DNA from: an uncultured Acidimicrobiales bacterium
GTDB taxonomy: Bacteria; Actinomycetota; Acidimicrobiia; Acidimicrobiales; SHLQ01
Length of the DNA: 64,000 bases
Direction of reading: 5' to 3'
NCBI GenBank assembly: GCA_938041035.1
Contig: CALHYX010000030.1
Location: 1-64,000 of the forward strand
A program made the position numbers and the translations under genes. Below, in pieces: positions 1-9,263 of this stretch. Below the pieces are notes generated by a model. It saw nothing but the letters and a program-made list of their open reading frames with translations. It was not told the DNA's origin and ran no database searches. Each line of letters opens with the position of its first letter. Position 1 is the first letter of the stretch.

Positions 1-2
1 TG

Positions 3-215
3 CTCCGAGACCGCACCTGCCAACACCCCGGCTGCACCGTTCCCGCCCGCCAATCCCAAATCGACCACCGAACACCCTGGAGCCGGAGCGGCCAAACAAC
101 CGAAACCAACGGCCAAGCCCTCTGCCGCTTCCACAACAAACACAAAAGCAACCGACCACCCAGTCCACGACACCGCGCCGAAGAACCACCCGGACGCCGC
201 CGAAGCGACGAATAG
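3..215 (+). CDS. HNH endonuclease C-terminus (13E12/DUF222 type), 5' end outside the window
   Basis: An open frame runs in from the left edge for 70 codons to TAG. It reads as an HNH nuclease core: a zinc-type Cys pair (CQHPGC), the catalytic IDHRTPW stretch, then NGQALC and a final HNKHK. This order is the usual HNH domain at the C-terminus of the DUF222 / 13E12-repeat proteins that are multi-copy in actinobacterial genomes. Such proteins are predicted metal-dependent nucleases of unclear role, often treated as mobile-element relics. The N-terminal DUF222 part would lie upstream of the window. The basic tail after the HNH core is low in complexity. Confidence 0.75.
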   Translation, partial: LRDRTCQHPGCTVPARQSQIDHRTPWSRSGQTTETNGQALCRFHNKHKSNRPPSPRHRAEEPPGRRRSDE

Positions 216-283
216 CCGGCCAACGAATTATCCCCGCCCACGAACCATGCGATGGTCGGACCGCGCCTCGAGCACCGCCCCCG

Positions 284-625
284 TCAGCTCTTCGGCTTCG
301 TCCTTGCCCACTTCTTCGCCCAAGCATCGAGCGGGCTCAACGCCGCGCCCAGGTCGTCGCCCAATGGGGTGAGGGCATAGTCACCGTGGTCGTCCTTGGC
401 GATCAACCCGGCGGCGGTGAGTTCGCCCAGGCGCTCGTACAGCACGCTCGACGACATCGCGTCGCAGCGTTCGCGCAGGGCGCGGGCACCCAGAGGTGCC
501 ACCCGCAGTTCCCACAGCAGGCGCAGCGCCCATCGACGGCCCAGCAGATCGAGTGCGGCCATGATCGGCCGACCGGTTTGTGAGCCGCGAACCGGGCGTC
601 CGGGTTTGGGTGTAGGCCTGGCCAT
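284..625 (-). CDS. HxlR-family winged-helix transcriptional regulator
   Basis: A 113-residue protein with the compact HxlR wHTH layout: an N-terminal helix containing ALDLLGRRWALRLLWEL, the recognition segment MSSSVLYERLGELTAAGLI, and the wing followed by YALTPLGDDL. HxlR proteins are small dimeric regulators, often of redox or aldehyde stress, that usually control a divergent neighbour. Here the neighbour on the other strand is an AhpD/CMD-like gene, and the space between them holds two near-palindromes that are good operator candidates. It probably represses both itself and the divergent genes. The family's effector Cys residues vary. This protein has a single Cys (ERCDAM), so redox sensing is possible but not shown. 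Confidence 0.85.
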   Translation of the reverse strand: MARPTPKPGRPVRGSQTGRPIMAALDLLGRRWALRLLWELRVAPLGARALRERCDAMSSSVLYERLGELTAAGLIAKDDHGDYALTPLGDDLGAALSPLDAWAKKWARTKPKS

Positions 626-650
626 TCAAGCAGCGCTTTCGTCAGGTTGC

Positions 651-667
651 GTTTCGATAATCGAAAC
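651..667. promoter_or_regulatory. Putative HxlR operator, copy 1
   Basis: GTTTCGATAATCGAAAC is a near-perfect 17-bp palindrome (arms GTTTCGAT/ATCGAAAC) in the divergent promoter region. It lies 26 bp upstream of the HxlR start codon. A second copy with the same arms occurs 34 bp away, centre to centre. Binding by the adjacent HxlR protein is inferred from position and symmetry. Confidence 0.6.
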
Positions 668-684
668 CTTACCGTTTGACCACC

Positions 685-701
685 GTTTCGAATATCGAAA
701 C
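685..701. promoter_or_regulatory. Putative HxlR operator, copy 2
   Basis: GTTTCGAATATCGAAAC shares the arms GTTTCGA/TCGAAAC with the copy at 651. It lies 52 bp upstream of the ATG of the divergent CMD-family gene. The two sites together sit where both divergent promoters must lie, which fits joint repression or activation by the HxlR protein. Confidence 0.6.
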
Positions 702-753
702 GACGCAAGGCATACCCACAGACAAACAAACCACGACGAGCACCGGAGATGTC

Positions 754-1335
754 ATGGCCCGAATCGCACCGCTACAACCGCCTTACGACAAAGAGACCGG
801 CCGCCAACTGCGGGCCATGATGCCGCCGGGGGTCGAGCCGATCCTGTTGTTTCGCACCTTCGCCCGAAACCTGCCGATGGCTCGAGCCATGGGACCCTGG
901 GGCGGCTATGAACTGGGCCGCGACCTGTCGCTGTCGATGCGCGACCGCGAGATCCTCATCGACCGCACCTGCGCCCGATGTGGCTGCGAATACGAGTGGG
1001 GCGTCCACGTTGCCTTCTTCGCCGAGCGGGTGCAGCTCAGCCAACCCCAGATCGCATCGCTCACCCACGGCGCCCCCACCGATGCCTGTTGGCTCACCGA
1101 GCGCGACCGACTGCTCATCCGGCTCGCCGACGCCCTCCACGACCAAGCCACCACCGACGACACCCTGAATGACGCCCTGGCTTCAGCGTTCACCGACGCC
1201 GAACTGCTCGACGGTTACCTACTGTGCGGCTGGTACCACGCCATCAGCTACGCCGCGAACGCCGCCGGGGTCGACCTCGAGCCCGGAGCACCGACGTTTG
1301 CCGGCTACGTCGTCAAGGGACCATCCGGCACATAG
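754..1335 (+). CDS. Carboxymuconolactone decarboxylase / AhpD-like protein
   Basis: A 193-residue protein resembling the CMD/AhpD superfamily (peroxidase or decarboxylase-like all-helical fold). The segment DREILIDRTCARCGCEYEWGVH carries the Cys-x-x-Cys with a following His that is typical of AhpD-like redox centres. The later DAELLDGYLLCGWYHAISYAANAAG is the usual C-terminal helix pair. The ATG is chosen because a GGAG lies just upstream and because the in-frame ATG at 676 would put the coding region over the operator at 685. It is probably the first gene of a unit with the flavin oxidoreductase 70 bp downstream, under control of the divergent HxlR regulator. The substrate is unknown. Confidence 0.75.
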   Translation: MARIAPLQPPYDKETGRQLRAMMPPGVEPILLFRTFARNLPMARAMGPWGGYELGRDLSLSMRDREILIDRTCARCGCEYEWGVHVAFFAERVQLSQPQIASLTHGAPTDACWLTERDRLLIRLADALHDQATTDDTLNDALASAFTDAELLDGYLLCGWYHAISYAANAAGVDLEPGAPTFAGYVVKGPSGT

Positions 1336-1405
1336 CACCGGCGAAATCGACAGTCGATCGCCGACTCTGCGACATTGGCCCCACCACCATTCAGGGGAGA
1401 CCTTC

Positions 1406-2359
1406 ATGCCCGCCATGCTCAGCGACGGCGAGATCGCCTTCGGGCTGCAGTTGCCGATTCAGACGCTCACCAAAACGTTGCGCGACCCGTGGGAAGTCGA
1501 CGCGGGCGTGGACGACCTGATCGCCGTCGCCCAGCGCAGCGAGGCGGCGGGCATGGGGTTTGTCGGGGTGTGCGACCACGTCGCCATCCCCGACAACGAC
1601 TACGCCAAGAACATGACCACCACGTGGTACGACACGGTGGCGACCCTGTCGTTCCTGGCCGCCCACACCACCACGGTGCGTCTCCTGTCGGTGGTCTACA
1701 TCGCCGCCTATCGCCACCCGCTGACCACCGCCAAAGCGTTCTCGACCATCGACCACCTCAGCGGGGGGCGGGTCATCCTTGGCGTCGGCGCCGGGCACGT
1801 CGAAGCCGAGTTCGATGCCCTGGGTGTGGACTTCGCCACCCGCGGCAAGCTTCTCGACGAAACCCTCGAAGCCATCACCGGTGCCTTCACCGACACCTAC
1901 GTGAGCCACTCGGGCCCCAACTTCACCTACACCGACGTCGGCATCGGGCCCCCTCCCCCATCGGGCGAACTCACCGTGTGGGTCGCCGGCGGCGGCAAGG
2001 CAGCCATTCGCCGAGTCGGCCAGTACGGCCACGGGTTCATCCCGTTCATCAACCCCCACGACTCCTACCCGGACCTCATCGCCGGCATCCACGCCGCCGC
2101 CGAGAAGGCCGGCCGCGGCGACCAGAGGTTCGACATCGGCATCATGCCGCCGTGGATGTACATCGGTGACCCGCCCGACGGCATCGGGCCCCATCAGCTC
2201 AGCGGCTCACCCGACCAGATCGCTGAGGAACTGCGCCGCGAGCGAGACCTGGGCGCCAACGTGTTCCACCTGAAGTTCCGCGGTCGGGACCGCAACGAGT
2301 ACCTCGACCAGATCGACGCCTTTGGCCGCGACGTCGCCCCCCTCGTGCGCGAAAGCTGA
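1406..2359 (+). CDS. LLM-class F420/flavin-dependent oxidoreductase
   Basis: A 317-residue luciferase-like monooxygenase of the TIM-barrel LLM class. Typical pieces are AGMGFVGVCDHV near the N-terminus, the strand-helix LSVVYIAAYRHPLTTAKAFSTIDHLSGGRVILGVGAGH, and the late IAEELRRERDLGANVFHL. Actinobacterial members generally use F420 or FMN to oxidise or reduce small organics. The start is the ATG preceded by AGGGGAGA; the frame stays open further upstream but there it overlaps the CMD gene. It follows the CMD-like gene and is likely co-regulated with it. The substrate cannot be deduced. Confidence 0.85.
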   Translation: MPAMLSDGEIAFGLQLPIQTLTKTLRDPWEVDAGVDDLIAVAQRSEAAGMGFVGVCDHVAIPDNDYAKNMTTTWYDTVATLSFLAAHTTTVRLLSVVYIAAYRHPLTTAKAFSTIDHLSGGRVILGVGAGHVEAEFDALGVDFATRGKLLDETLEAITGAFTDTYVSHSGPNFTYTDVGIGPPPPSGELTVWVAGGGKAAIRRVGQYGHGFIPFINPHDSYPDLIAGIHAAAEKAGRGDQRFDIGIMPPWMYIGDPPDGIGPHQLSGSPDQIAEELRRERDLGANVFHLKFRGRDRNEYLDQIDAFGRDVAPLVRES

Positions 2360-2375
2360 ACGGGCCGCCGAAACG

Positions 2376-3245
2376 CTACGAACTCGTGCGGTAGTCGCCG
2401 AAAGGTTCGTCACGCTCGGAAAGCGCCTTGGTCAGACCCTCGCCGCGGGCCTTGCCAATGAACTCGGCCATGGCGGGCGAATGGGTGCCCAGCGCACACA
2501 GCTCGGTTCCGGCGCGCAGACCCGAACGCATCCCCATGTGCTCCATCTGCCGATGCACGGTGCGCTTGTTCATCTGCACCAAATCGGGCGGGATCGACGC
2601 GATCTTCTCGGCCCGCTCCAACACTGCGGCTTCGAGTTCGTCGGCCGGGTAGGCCCGGTTCGCCCACCCCTCGGCCACCGCCTCGATGCCCGATACCGAT
2701 TCGCCGGTCACCATCATCTCCATCGCCCGCCGCATACCGAGGAACCAGGCGTGGAAATGCATGTCGGGTACCCCGAAACGCACGGCCGGGTAACCCATCT
2801 GGGCATCCTCGGCCACATAGACCAGGTCACACCCCGTCGCCAGCTCCGAACCGCCCGCGAGGCAGTACCCGTGCACCTGGGCGATCACCGGCTTGGCCAG
2901 ATCCCAGATGCTCATCCATCCCTCGGTCACGTGGCGGGGCCACTGCCCCTCGCCGCCCGGTGTGTAGAACGGGTACTCGTAGCCCTCGTTGCCGCCGCCG
3001 AGGTCGTAGCCGGCCGAAAAGCTCGGGCCGGCACCCCGGATGATCATCACCCGCACGTCGGGGTCCGCGTCGGCGGAGCGCAGGGCATCGAGTACCGCGC
3101 CGCGCAGAGGATGGCTCAACGCGTTGCGCTTGTCGGGCCGGTTCAGCGTTATGCGGCGAACACCCGGCAGGGGATCATCGAGCAGTACCCACTGGTAGTC
3201 CTCGTCGGTCTTCGGTTCGGCGTTGGGGTCATCGGTTCCGTACAT
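2376..3245 (-). CDS. Enoyl-CoA hydratase/isomerase (crotonase) family protein
   Basis: A 289-residue crotonase-fold protein. ITLNRPDKRNALS and FSAGYDLGGG form the first oxyanion-hole region and GYCLAGGSELATGCDLVYVAED the second. The Glu of GGSELA aligns with catalytic Glu144 of rat enoyl-CoA hydratase. The position of the second catalytic Glu (Glu164) appears to be Ala in MGYPAVRFGVPD, so simple hydratase activity is doubtful. A hydrolase, isomerase or other CoA chemistry is possible. An in-frame GTG at 3278 would add 11 residues; neither start has a strong Shine-Dalgarno sequence. It is convergent with the LLM gene, with a 16-base gap. Confidence 0.8.
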   Translation of the reverse strand: MYGTDDPNAEPKTDEDYQWVLLDDPLPGVRRITLNRPDKRNALSHPLRGAVLDALRSADADPDVRVMIIRGAGPSFSAGYDLGGGNEGYEYPFYTPGGEGQWPRHVTEGWMSIWDLAKPVIAQVHGYCLAGGSELATGCDLVYVAEDAQMGYPAVRFGVPDMHFHAWFLGMRRAMEMMVTGESVSGIEAVAEGWANRAYPADELEAAVLERAEKIASIPPDLVQMNKRTVHRQMEHMGMRSGLRAGTELCALGTHSPAMAEFIGKARGEGLTKALSERDEPFGDYRTSS

Positions 3246-3322
3246 GGCCCGAATGTAGGTCTGGGTCGCCGAACCCACCAGCGAGCGACCGGCTGAGGCC
3301 TCAGCCGGAATCGGTCGACCGG

Positions 3323-4036
3323 CTATCGCTTCGGCAGCAGAGCCGGAGCGGCGAGATCCATCTTGGCGAGCAGGTCGACGAAGATCTGGCGCAGCTCGGC
3401 CACGTTGGCCGCGTGGTCATCGCCGGAGAACAGAAGGGGTTCGGCGTCGCGCACCTTGACCACCTTGCGCTTGAGCGGGTTGAACTTTGGCCACCCGCCG
3501 CGCGGCCAGACCAGGTCGGTTCCGAGCACGCCGATGGCGATCACCGGAACGCCGGAGCCGGCACCGATGACCGATACGCCACTGCGCAGCTCGCCCATGC
3601 CGTCGGGCCGATCCTCGGGTTTGATCAGCTTGCCCTCCGGCATGATCACGACGGTGTAACCGGCCTGCAGTTCGGCGATCGCGAACTGTAAGGCGGCCTC
3701 GTTGTCGCCCTTGGGAACCGCGACACAACCGGCGTAGCGCAGGGCCGCGCCGGTGAGCCGGGGCTGGAAGTAGCGATCGGCGATCAGGATCCGAGCCGGG
3801 ATGTCGTGCCGGTAGAAGGTGTACAGCCCGACCATGACGTCGAGCAGGCTGCGGTGGTTGGCCGCGATCACCGACGGCTCGAGCAGGTCGCGCGAAACCT
3901 CGTCGTGAAGGTCGACGAAGGGCCGAAAGATCATCCCGAACAGTCGCGACAGGCGAAAGAACTTCTTGACCCACCGAGCGTCGGTGGTCGATGGCACGAG
4001 GTGAGCGTTGATCCCCGTCATCTCGGGTGCGGTCAT
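3323..4036 (-). CDS. 1-acyl-sn-glycerol-3-phosphate acyltransferase (PlsC-like)
   Basis: A 237-residue acyltransferase carrying the PlsC motifs: block I NHRSLLD (H61 to D66, the HX4D catalytic pair) and block III MPEGK (E134, G135). It transfers an acyl chain to lysophosphatidate or a related acceptor at the membrane. It overlaps the end of ung by the four bases ATGA, so the two are translationally coupled. The family contains many paralogues in actinobacteria, and a second acyltransferase of this superfamily sits at 58 kb, so the exact acceptor is uncertain. Confidence 0.85.
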   Translation of the reverse strand: MTAPEMTGINAHLVPSTTDARWVKKFFRLSRLFGMIFRPFVDLHDEVSRDLLEPSVIAANHRSLLDVMVGLYTFYRHDIPARILIADRYFQPRLTGAALRYAGCVAVPKGDNEAALQFAIAELQAGYTVVIMPEGKLIKPEDRPDGMGELRSGVSVIGAGSGVPVIAIGVLGTDLVWPRGGWPKFNPLKRKVVKVRDAEPLLFSGDDHAANVAELRQIFVDLLAKMDLAAPALLPKR

Positions 4037-4752
4037 CGCCCGACCCTACCGGTTGGGCCACCGTCCCCCGACGACCGGGCCGAGGGGAGGGCCGGAATCG
4101 CCCAGTCGATGGGATCGCCGCCGGAGCGAGCCAGGAACTCGTTGATCTGGCTGAAGGGTCGACTGCCGAAAAACCCGCGGTGCGCAGCCAACGGCGACGG
4201 GTGAGCCGACTCGACGATGTGGTGGCGGTCGGTATCGATCAACGCCCGCTTCTTGCGCGCCGGGTTTCCCCACAGCACGAATACGACCGGATCCGGCTTG
4301 TCGCTCACCGCCGAAATCACCCGGTCGGTGAACGTCTCCCAACCCTGACGACGGTGAGAGTTGGCGTCGTGGGCGCGCACGGTCAACACGGTGTTCAACA
4401 ACAACACGCCCTGGCGCGCCCACGACTCGAGGTTGCCGTGCTCCGCGACCGGGTGGCCGAGGTCAGCCTCGAGCTCTTTGTAGATGTTGGCCAACGACGG
4501 AGGCACGCGAACGCCGGGCCGCACCGAAAAGCACAACCCATGGGCCTGGCCGGGACCGTGGTACGGGTCCTGACCCACGATCAGCACCCGGGTCTCGGCA
4601 TAGGGCGTGAGGTGCAACGCGGCAAACACATCCTCATGCGGCGGGAACACCTGGTGCGTGCGCCGCTCTTCGAACACGAACTGCTGCAGCACCTTCCAGT
4701 AGTCCTGTTCGAACTCCGCTCGCAGTATCGGGTTCCAGTCGGTGACGGGCAC
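4033..4752 (-). CDS. ung: Uracil-DNA glycosylase, family 1
   Basis: A 239-residue UDG with every family 1 signature: the water-activating loop GQDPYHGPGQAHGLCFS (catalytic D62), the uracil-binding segment VFVLWGNPARKK, and the minor-groove leucine loop HPSPLAAHRGFFGSRPFS. It removes uracil from DNA to start base-excision repair. The length is normal. It is followed with a four-base overlap by a PlsC-like gene, an unusual pairing that probably reflects only transcription economy. Confidence 0.97.
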   Translation of the reverse strand: MPVTDWNPILRAEFEQDYWKVLQQFVFEERRTHQVFPPHEDVFAALHLTPYAETRVLIVGQDPYHGPGQAHGLCFSVRPGVRVPPSLANIYKELEADLGHPVAEHGNLESWARQGVLLLNTVLTVRAHDANSHRRQGWETFTDRVISAVSDKPDPVVFVLWGNPARKKRALIDTDRHHIVESAHPSPLAAHRGFFGSRPFSQINEFLARSGGDPIDWAIPALPSARSSGDGGPTGRVGR

Positions 4753-4804
4753 ACTGCGAAGTTAGTGGGTGGCGAAACCCGCAGGGGACTGGAAAGGTCC
4801 TGCC

Positions 4805-5488
4805 ATGGCAACCCCACAGAGCCACCACGAAGTACTGCAGTCCACGCTCGACCTCCGCAACCGCGACATCGTCGACGTCGGCTGCGGCGCCGGAGCACTC
4901 TCCCGCTTCATGCACTCGGCCGGGGCCCGGGTGACCGGAATCGAATGTAATGACACGCTCCGCGCCGAGGCCATCGACGCCGACCCCGAACGCGCCGACC
5001 GGTACCTCGACGGCGTCGCCCAGGACCTTCCGCTGGCCGATGGCTCCGTCGACGCGGTGGTGTTCTCCAAGTCGCTGCACCACGTGCCGGTCGACCACAT
5101 GGACGCCGCCCTCCGCGAAGCAATTCGCGTCCTGCGCCCGGGCGGCGACCTCTACGTACTCGAACCCCGGTCGATCGGCGCCGAGCAGGAGGCCATCAGG
5201 CTCATCGACGACGAAACCGCGGTGCAGGCCGCAGCCCAGGCCGCCCTCGACCGCGCCGCGACCGGCGACCTGCAACCCGCGGGCGAGGTCGCCTACGAAA
5301 GCGACTACGTGTACGCCGACTTTGCCGAGTGGGCGGCGATCATGGTCGGCATCGACCCGACCCGGGCTGCCAACCTCGAACGGCACGGCGCCGAAGCCGA
5401 AGCCGCGTTCCTCGCCGGCGCCCGACCCACCGGCGAGGGTTGGGTATTCACCCAACACAACTACGTGCGTCTTTTCACCCGGTCGTAG
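4805..5488 (+). CDS. Class I SAM-dependent methyltransferase
   Basis: A 227-residue Rossmann methyltransferase. Motif I is IVDVGCGAGALS, the acidic residue after strand 2 is in GIECN, motif II is DAVVFSKSLHHV, and motif III is LRPGGDLYVLEP. This is the UbiE/Methyltransf_11 pattern for small-molecule substrates. The ATG after GGAAAGG is preferred to an ATG 12 codons upstream that has no clear ribosome site. It diverges from ung and converges on the DUF2797 gene. The substrate is unknown. Confidence 0.85.
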   Translation: MATPQSHHEVLQSTLDLRNRDIVDVGCGAGALSRFMHSAGARVTGIECNDTLRAEAIDADPERADRYLDGVAQDLPLADGSVDAVVFSKSLHHVPVDHMDAALREAIRVLRPGGDLYVLEPRSIGAEQEAIRLIDDETAVQAAAQAALDRAATGDLQPAGEVAYESDYVYADFAEWAAIMVGIDPTRAANLERHGAEAEAAFLAGARPTGEGWVFTQHNYVRLFTRS

Positions 5489-5509
5489 GCGAGCGATCGG
5501 ATCGCGTTC

Positions 5510-6427
5510 TCAGAAGAGCGCGTCCTGCACCGCCACCGCTTCGGGTTCGGCCTCGAGCGGACCGAACTCCACGCCGAAGAGGCTGCGGAGATCAGCGACG
5601 AACACGTCGTCACCGCGATGGCGGCGAAACGCAATCGCTCGGCCGCACACGTCGACGATGTCGAGCACATGACTGCCGCGATCCAGGGGTTGCGGGTACC
5701 GGTGAACACTTCGCCACACGTCGGCCTCGGCCGCCGGGTTCAGCCAGGGCTCTTCCACCGCGGTGAGCCGAGGATCCTGCATCACGGCCAGTACGTCGTG
5801 CGCGGCTGCGGTCCAGATGTCGAGCTGTTCGTGCAGCCATTGGTCGACCCGGGGTTGGGCCAGCCCATCGAGCTTGCGGCCGATCGCCACCGCCTGGGTG
5901 AGGCCGACATCGATGGTGATGCGGTCCTCGAGGTCGCGCACCGAATACCCGTCGGTGGTGGTGGCCACGAAGCGCGCCACCCACGCCCCTTGCTCCAGCA
6001 GGCGGGTCTCGGCCCGGGCCGCGGTGGAGGTCCCCACCTTGATCGAGCCGTCGCGAAACGCAGCCAGGTACAACCGATTGGGCTGGCGCAAGTGCTCGGC
6101 GACATCCGGGTCGATGGCGGCGCGGGCCCGGGTGTGGGCGTGGTGCAGGCTGCTCGCGTACATGGCGTCTTTGACCGAACACGACGTGCAGGTGCGCGAC
6201 CCGGCTTCGGGCTTGTTCGGGCAATCGAGCGGTTCATCCCGGCTCCGGGTGCCGGAATGACCAATGCAGTGTCGCGGTCCGCCGTCGGGCACCTCATAGG
6301 CCAACGACAGACCGCGCAACGGTTCGGGCTCGGCCAGCGGCTGCTCGGGGCGGCGCACGCGCGCCAGTGGTTCGCCGGTTGCCCACGACATCCCCAACAT
6401 GACGGATCGCTGCTCGGCTGCGGTCAT
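5510..6427 (-). CDS. DUF2797 family protein
   Basis: A 305-residue protein matching the DUF2797 pattern. An N-terminal four-Cys cluster (CIGHSG...C...CTSC) suggests a zinc site. It is followed by a GIY-YIG-like stretch NRLYLAAFRDGSIKVG, then STAARAETRLLEQGAWVA. The combination recalls a small nuclease-like or nucleic-acid-binding domain, but no function is established for the family. It overlaps the preceding small membrane-protein gene by ATGA, so the two form one unit. Recognition is from motif memory, not from a search. Confidence 0.7.
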   Translation of the reverse strand: MTAAEQRSVMLGMSWATGEPLARVRRPEQPLAEPEPLRGLSLAYEVPDGGPRHCIGHSGTRSRDEPLDCPNKPEAGSRTCTSCSVKDAMYASSLHHAHTRARAAIDPDVAEHLRQPNRLYLAAFRDGSIKVGTSTAARAETRLLEQGAWVARFVATTTDGYSVRDLEDRITIDVGLTQAVAIGRKLDGLAQPRVDQWLHEQLDIWTAAAHDVLAVMQDPRLTAVEEPWLNPAAEADVWRSVHRYPQPLDRGSHVLDIVDVCGRAIAFRRHRGDDVFVADLRSLFGVEFGPLEAEPEAVAVQDALF

Positions 6428-6633
6428 CCGTTCAACAGACTGGCCAACGCCCAGACGGCGGCGACGGCACCGACGAGAATGAAGACGATGCTGCGTCCGA
6501 TGGGGGCTCGCTCGAGATCACCATCGCCTCGTGGGGTTTCGGGCGGACGGAACAGGGCCAACAGCGTGCCGATACACATGGCGCCACCGATGGCCAGCAC
6601 GAGAAACGGGAGCAGGTTCTCGCCGAGGAACAT
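6424..6633 (-). CDS. Small two-helix membrane protein
   Basis: A 69-residue protein starting MFLGENLLPF. It has two hydrophobic segments (roughly residues 7-23 and 46-66) separated by a short charged loop, PPETPRGDGDLERAP. No catalytic motif is visible. The ATG given sits at the first hydrophobic segment; the frame is open 26 codons further up, but that stretch is basic and unlike the rest. It is coupled by ATGA to the DUF2797 gene. Function unknown. Confidence 0.65.
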   Translation of the reverse strand: MFLGENLLPFLVLAIGGAMCIGTLLALFRPPETPRGDGDLERAPIGRSIVFILVGAVAAVWALASLLNG

Positions 6634-6945
6634 GCGACAAACGTAGCGGCTGGCGGATTTTGGTCGAAAGCCAAGAAATCTCTCAAGCGCTCCCTGCTGA
6701 GGCCGATACAAAACATGTCAGCGGAATCGCCCCTGCTGGCAGGGGATTCAGGTGGAGGTCGCATCCCTCCAACGCATCGCCACCAGTTCGAGACGCCTAG
6801 CGGTTCGAACTGGCGCTAGCGGCCTTCACCTCCCCAACCCCTCCAACCACACCCTCGGCTTCGGCCGGGGGTGTGGCGCGTCCGGCGCCGTTTCCCGCCC
6901 GCGACCGCTCTGGTGCCTGGCACCAGAGTGACCGTTTGGACGGGT
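6634..6945. other. Intergenic region with four stem-loops
   Basis: No gene is seen in this 312-bp gap between two minus-strand genes. It holds four inverted repeats in a row. CCCCTGC/GCAGGGG is at 6730-6745 and CCAGTTCGA/TCGAACTGG at 6783-6813. An imperfect CCACACCC/GGGTGTGG hairpin is at 6847-6876. A perfect nine-pair hairpin is at 6908-6928. The last is a likely terminator for the gene ending at 6946; the others may be terminators or the processed leader of the next unit. Confidence 0.6.
6908..6928 (-). terminator. Stem-loop downstream of the 6946-7851 gene
   Basis: CTCTGGTGC pairs perfectly with GCACCAGAG across a 3-base loop, 17 bases after the stop codon on the minus strand. There is no U-run, as is common for high-GC actinobacterial terminators. 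It could equally be a dispersed palindromic repeat. Confidence 0.45.
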
Positions 6946-7851
6946 CTAGTTGACGGGCGAGGTGAGCATTCGGTCGAAGTCGGCTTCGGACACCGCGGTT
7001 TCGATCTGCACCGCTGTCGTGACATCGACGACGCCGGTATCGAAGGTGGTTTCGGCCGAGCGCATGGCGCCGCTGGCCGGGTCAAAGCAAAACACCGAGA
7101 GCCGGCCGTACTCGGCACCGATGATGTTGCGGGTGAGCACGAGCTCGAAGCAGCCCGTCTCGAGCGTTCGCACCCGGTAGAACGGCGGCACGCCCGTGAA
7201 GTACTCCGACAGGTTGGCGAATTCGGTGGCGAGGCGATCCTCGGGCGTTTGCTGCGACGGGATTTCCTGGCACTCGAAGCTGCGGTCCTCCAGGTTGCTC
7301 GCACAGGTCACGCGCGAGTTGCCCCGGAACCCCTCGACATTCCCGAGACGCGATGTGATCCGCGAATCAGCGGTCTGCAGGAGCACCGACGTGGACTCGA
7401 GTGTCTCTCCGTTGGTCTGGCGGCGTTCGAACGTGGACACGACCAGCATGTCGTTGGTGCGGAACCGCCGCCACGCGTCGAGGAACGCCCGGGCGGCCTC
7501 GACATCTTGCTCCGCCCCGGCGACGCCGAGGTTCTCCTCGCTCAGCGCCGGCTCGGGCAACCCGACCTCGGGTTCGGTCGCGTCATCGTCGCCGGCGAAC
7601 AGCGACAGCGCCCCAAACATCACCACGATGCCGACCACCAGCCCGACCAGGCCGATCACCAGTCCGGCGACGCTCTCGTCATCGGGCCGCTCCTGATCGG
7701 CCGACTCATGGTCACCACCGGCTGCATCAACACCGGCACCATCGGTTTGGGCATGCTCGCCGGCGTCTGGTTTCTCGACCCGGTCCTCCACGGCTACGGG
7801 CGCGGTCGACGACGGGTCGTTCGATGCAGCCGAAGGGTCCATATGGGTCAT
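6946..7851 (-). CDS. Single-pass membrane protein with extracytoplasmic domain, unknown function
   Basis: A 301-residue protein not recognised as a known family. The first 58 residues are acidic and disordered-looking. One strongly hydrophobic segment follows (about residues 62-86, VAGLVIGLVGLVVGIVVMFG), then an acidic linker and a roughly 190-residue domain with three Cys (CASNLEDRSFEC and a later C). The domain has mixed alpha/beta character (AARAFLDAWRRFRTNDMLVVSTFER) reminiscent of lipoprotein-like ligand domains. It lies just downstream of dnaB on the same strand, but a tandem repeat and about 60 bases separate them. Confidence 0.6.
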   Translation of the reverse strand: MTHMDPSAASNDPSSTAPVAVEDRVEKPDAGEHAQTDGAGVDAAGGDHESADQERPDDESVAGLVIGLVGLVVGIVVMFGALSLFAGDDDATEPEVGLPEPALSEENLGVAGAEQDVEAARAFLDAWRRFRTNDMLVVSTFERRQTNGETLESTSVLLQTADSRITSRLGNVEGFRGNSRVTCASNLEDRSFECQEIPSQQTPEDRLATEFANLSEYFTGVPPFYRVRTLETGCFELVLTRNIIGAEYGRLSVFCFDPASGAMRSAETTFDTGVVDVTTAVQIETAVSEADFDRMLTSPVN

Positions 7852-7877
7852 TCGGCCCAGACCGGTCGAATGTGAGT

Positions 7878-7916
7878 GGTGCCTACTGCTTCGCGGTGCC
7901 TATTGCTTCGCGGTGC

Positions 7917-7928
<12 letters not shown>
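7878..7928. repeat. 17-bp tandem repeat, three copies, covering the dnaB stop codon
   Basis: Three head-to-tail copies of GGTGCCTATTGCTTCGC (the first with C for T at one place). The last copy contains the final codons and stop of dnaB (Ala-Lys-Gln-stop on the minus strand), so the 3' end of dnaB has been duplicated twice downstream. Confidence 0.85.
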
Positions 7929-9263
<1,335 letters not shown>

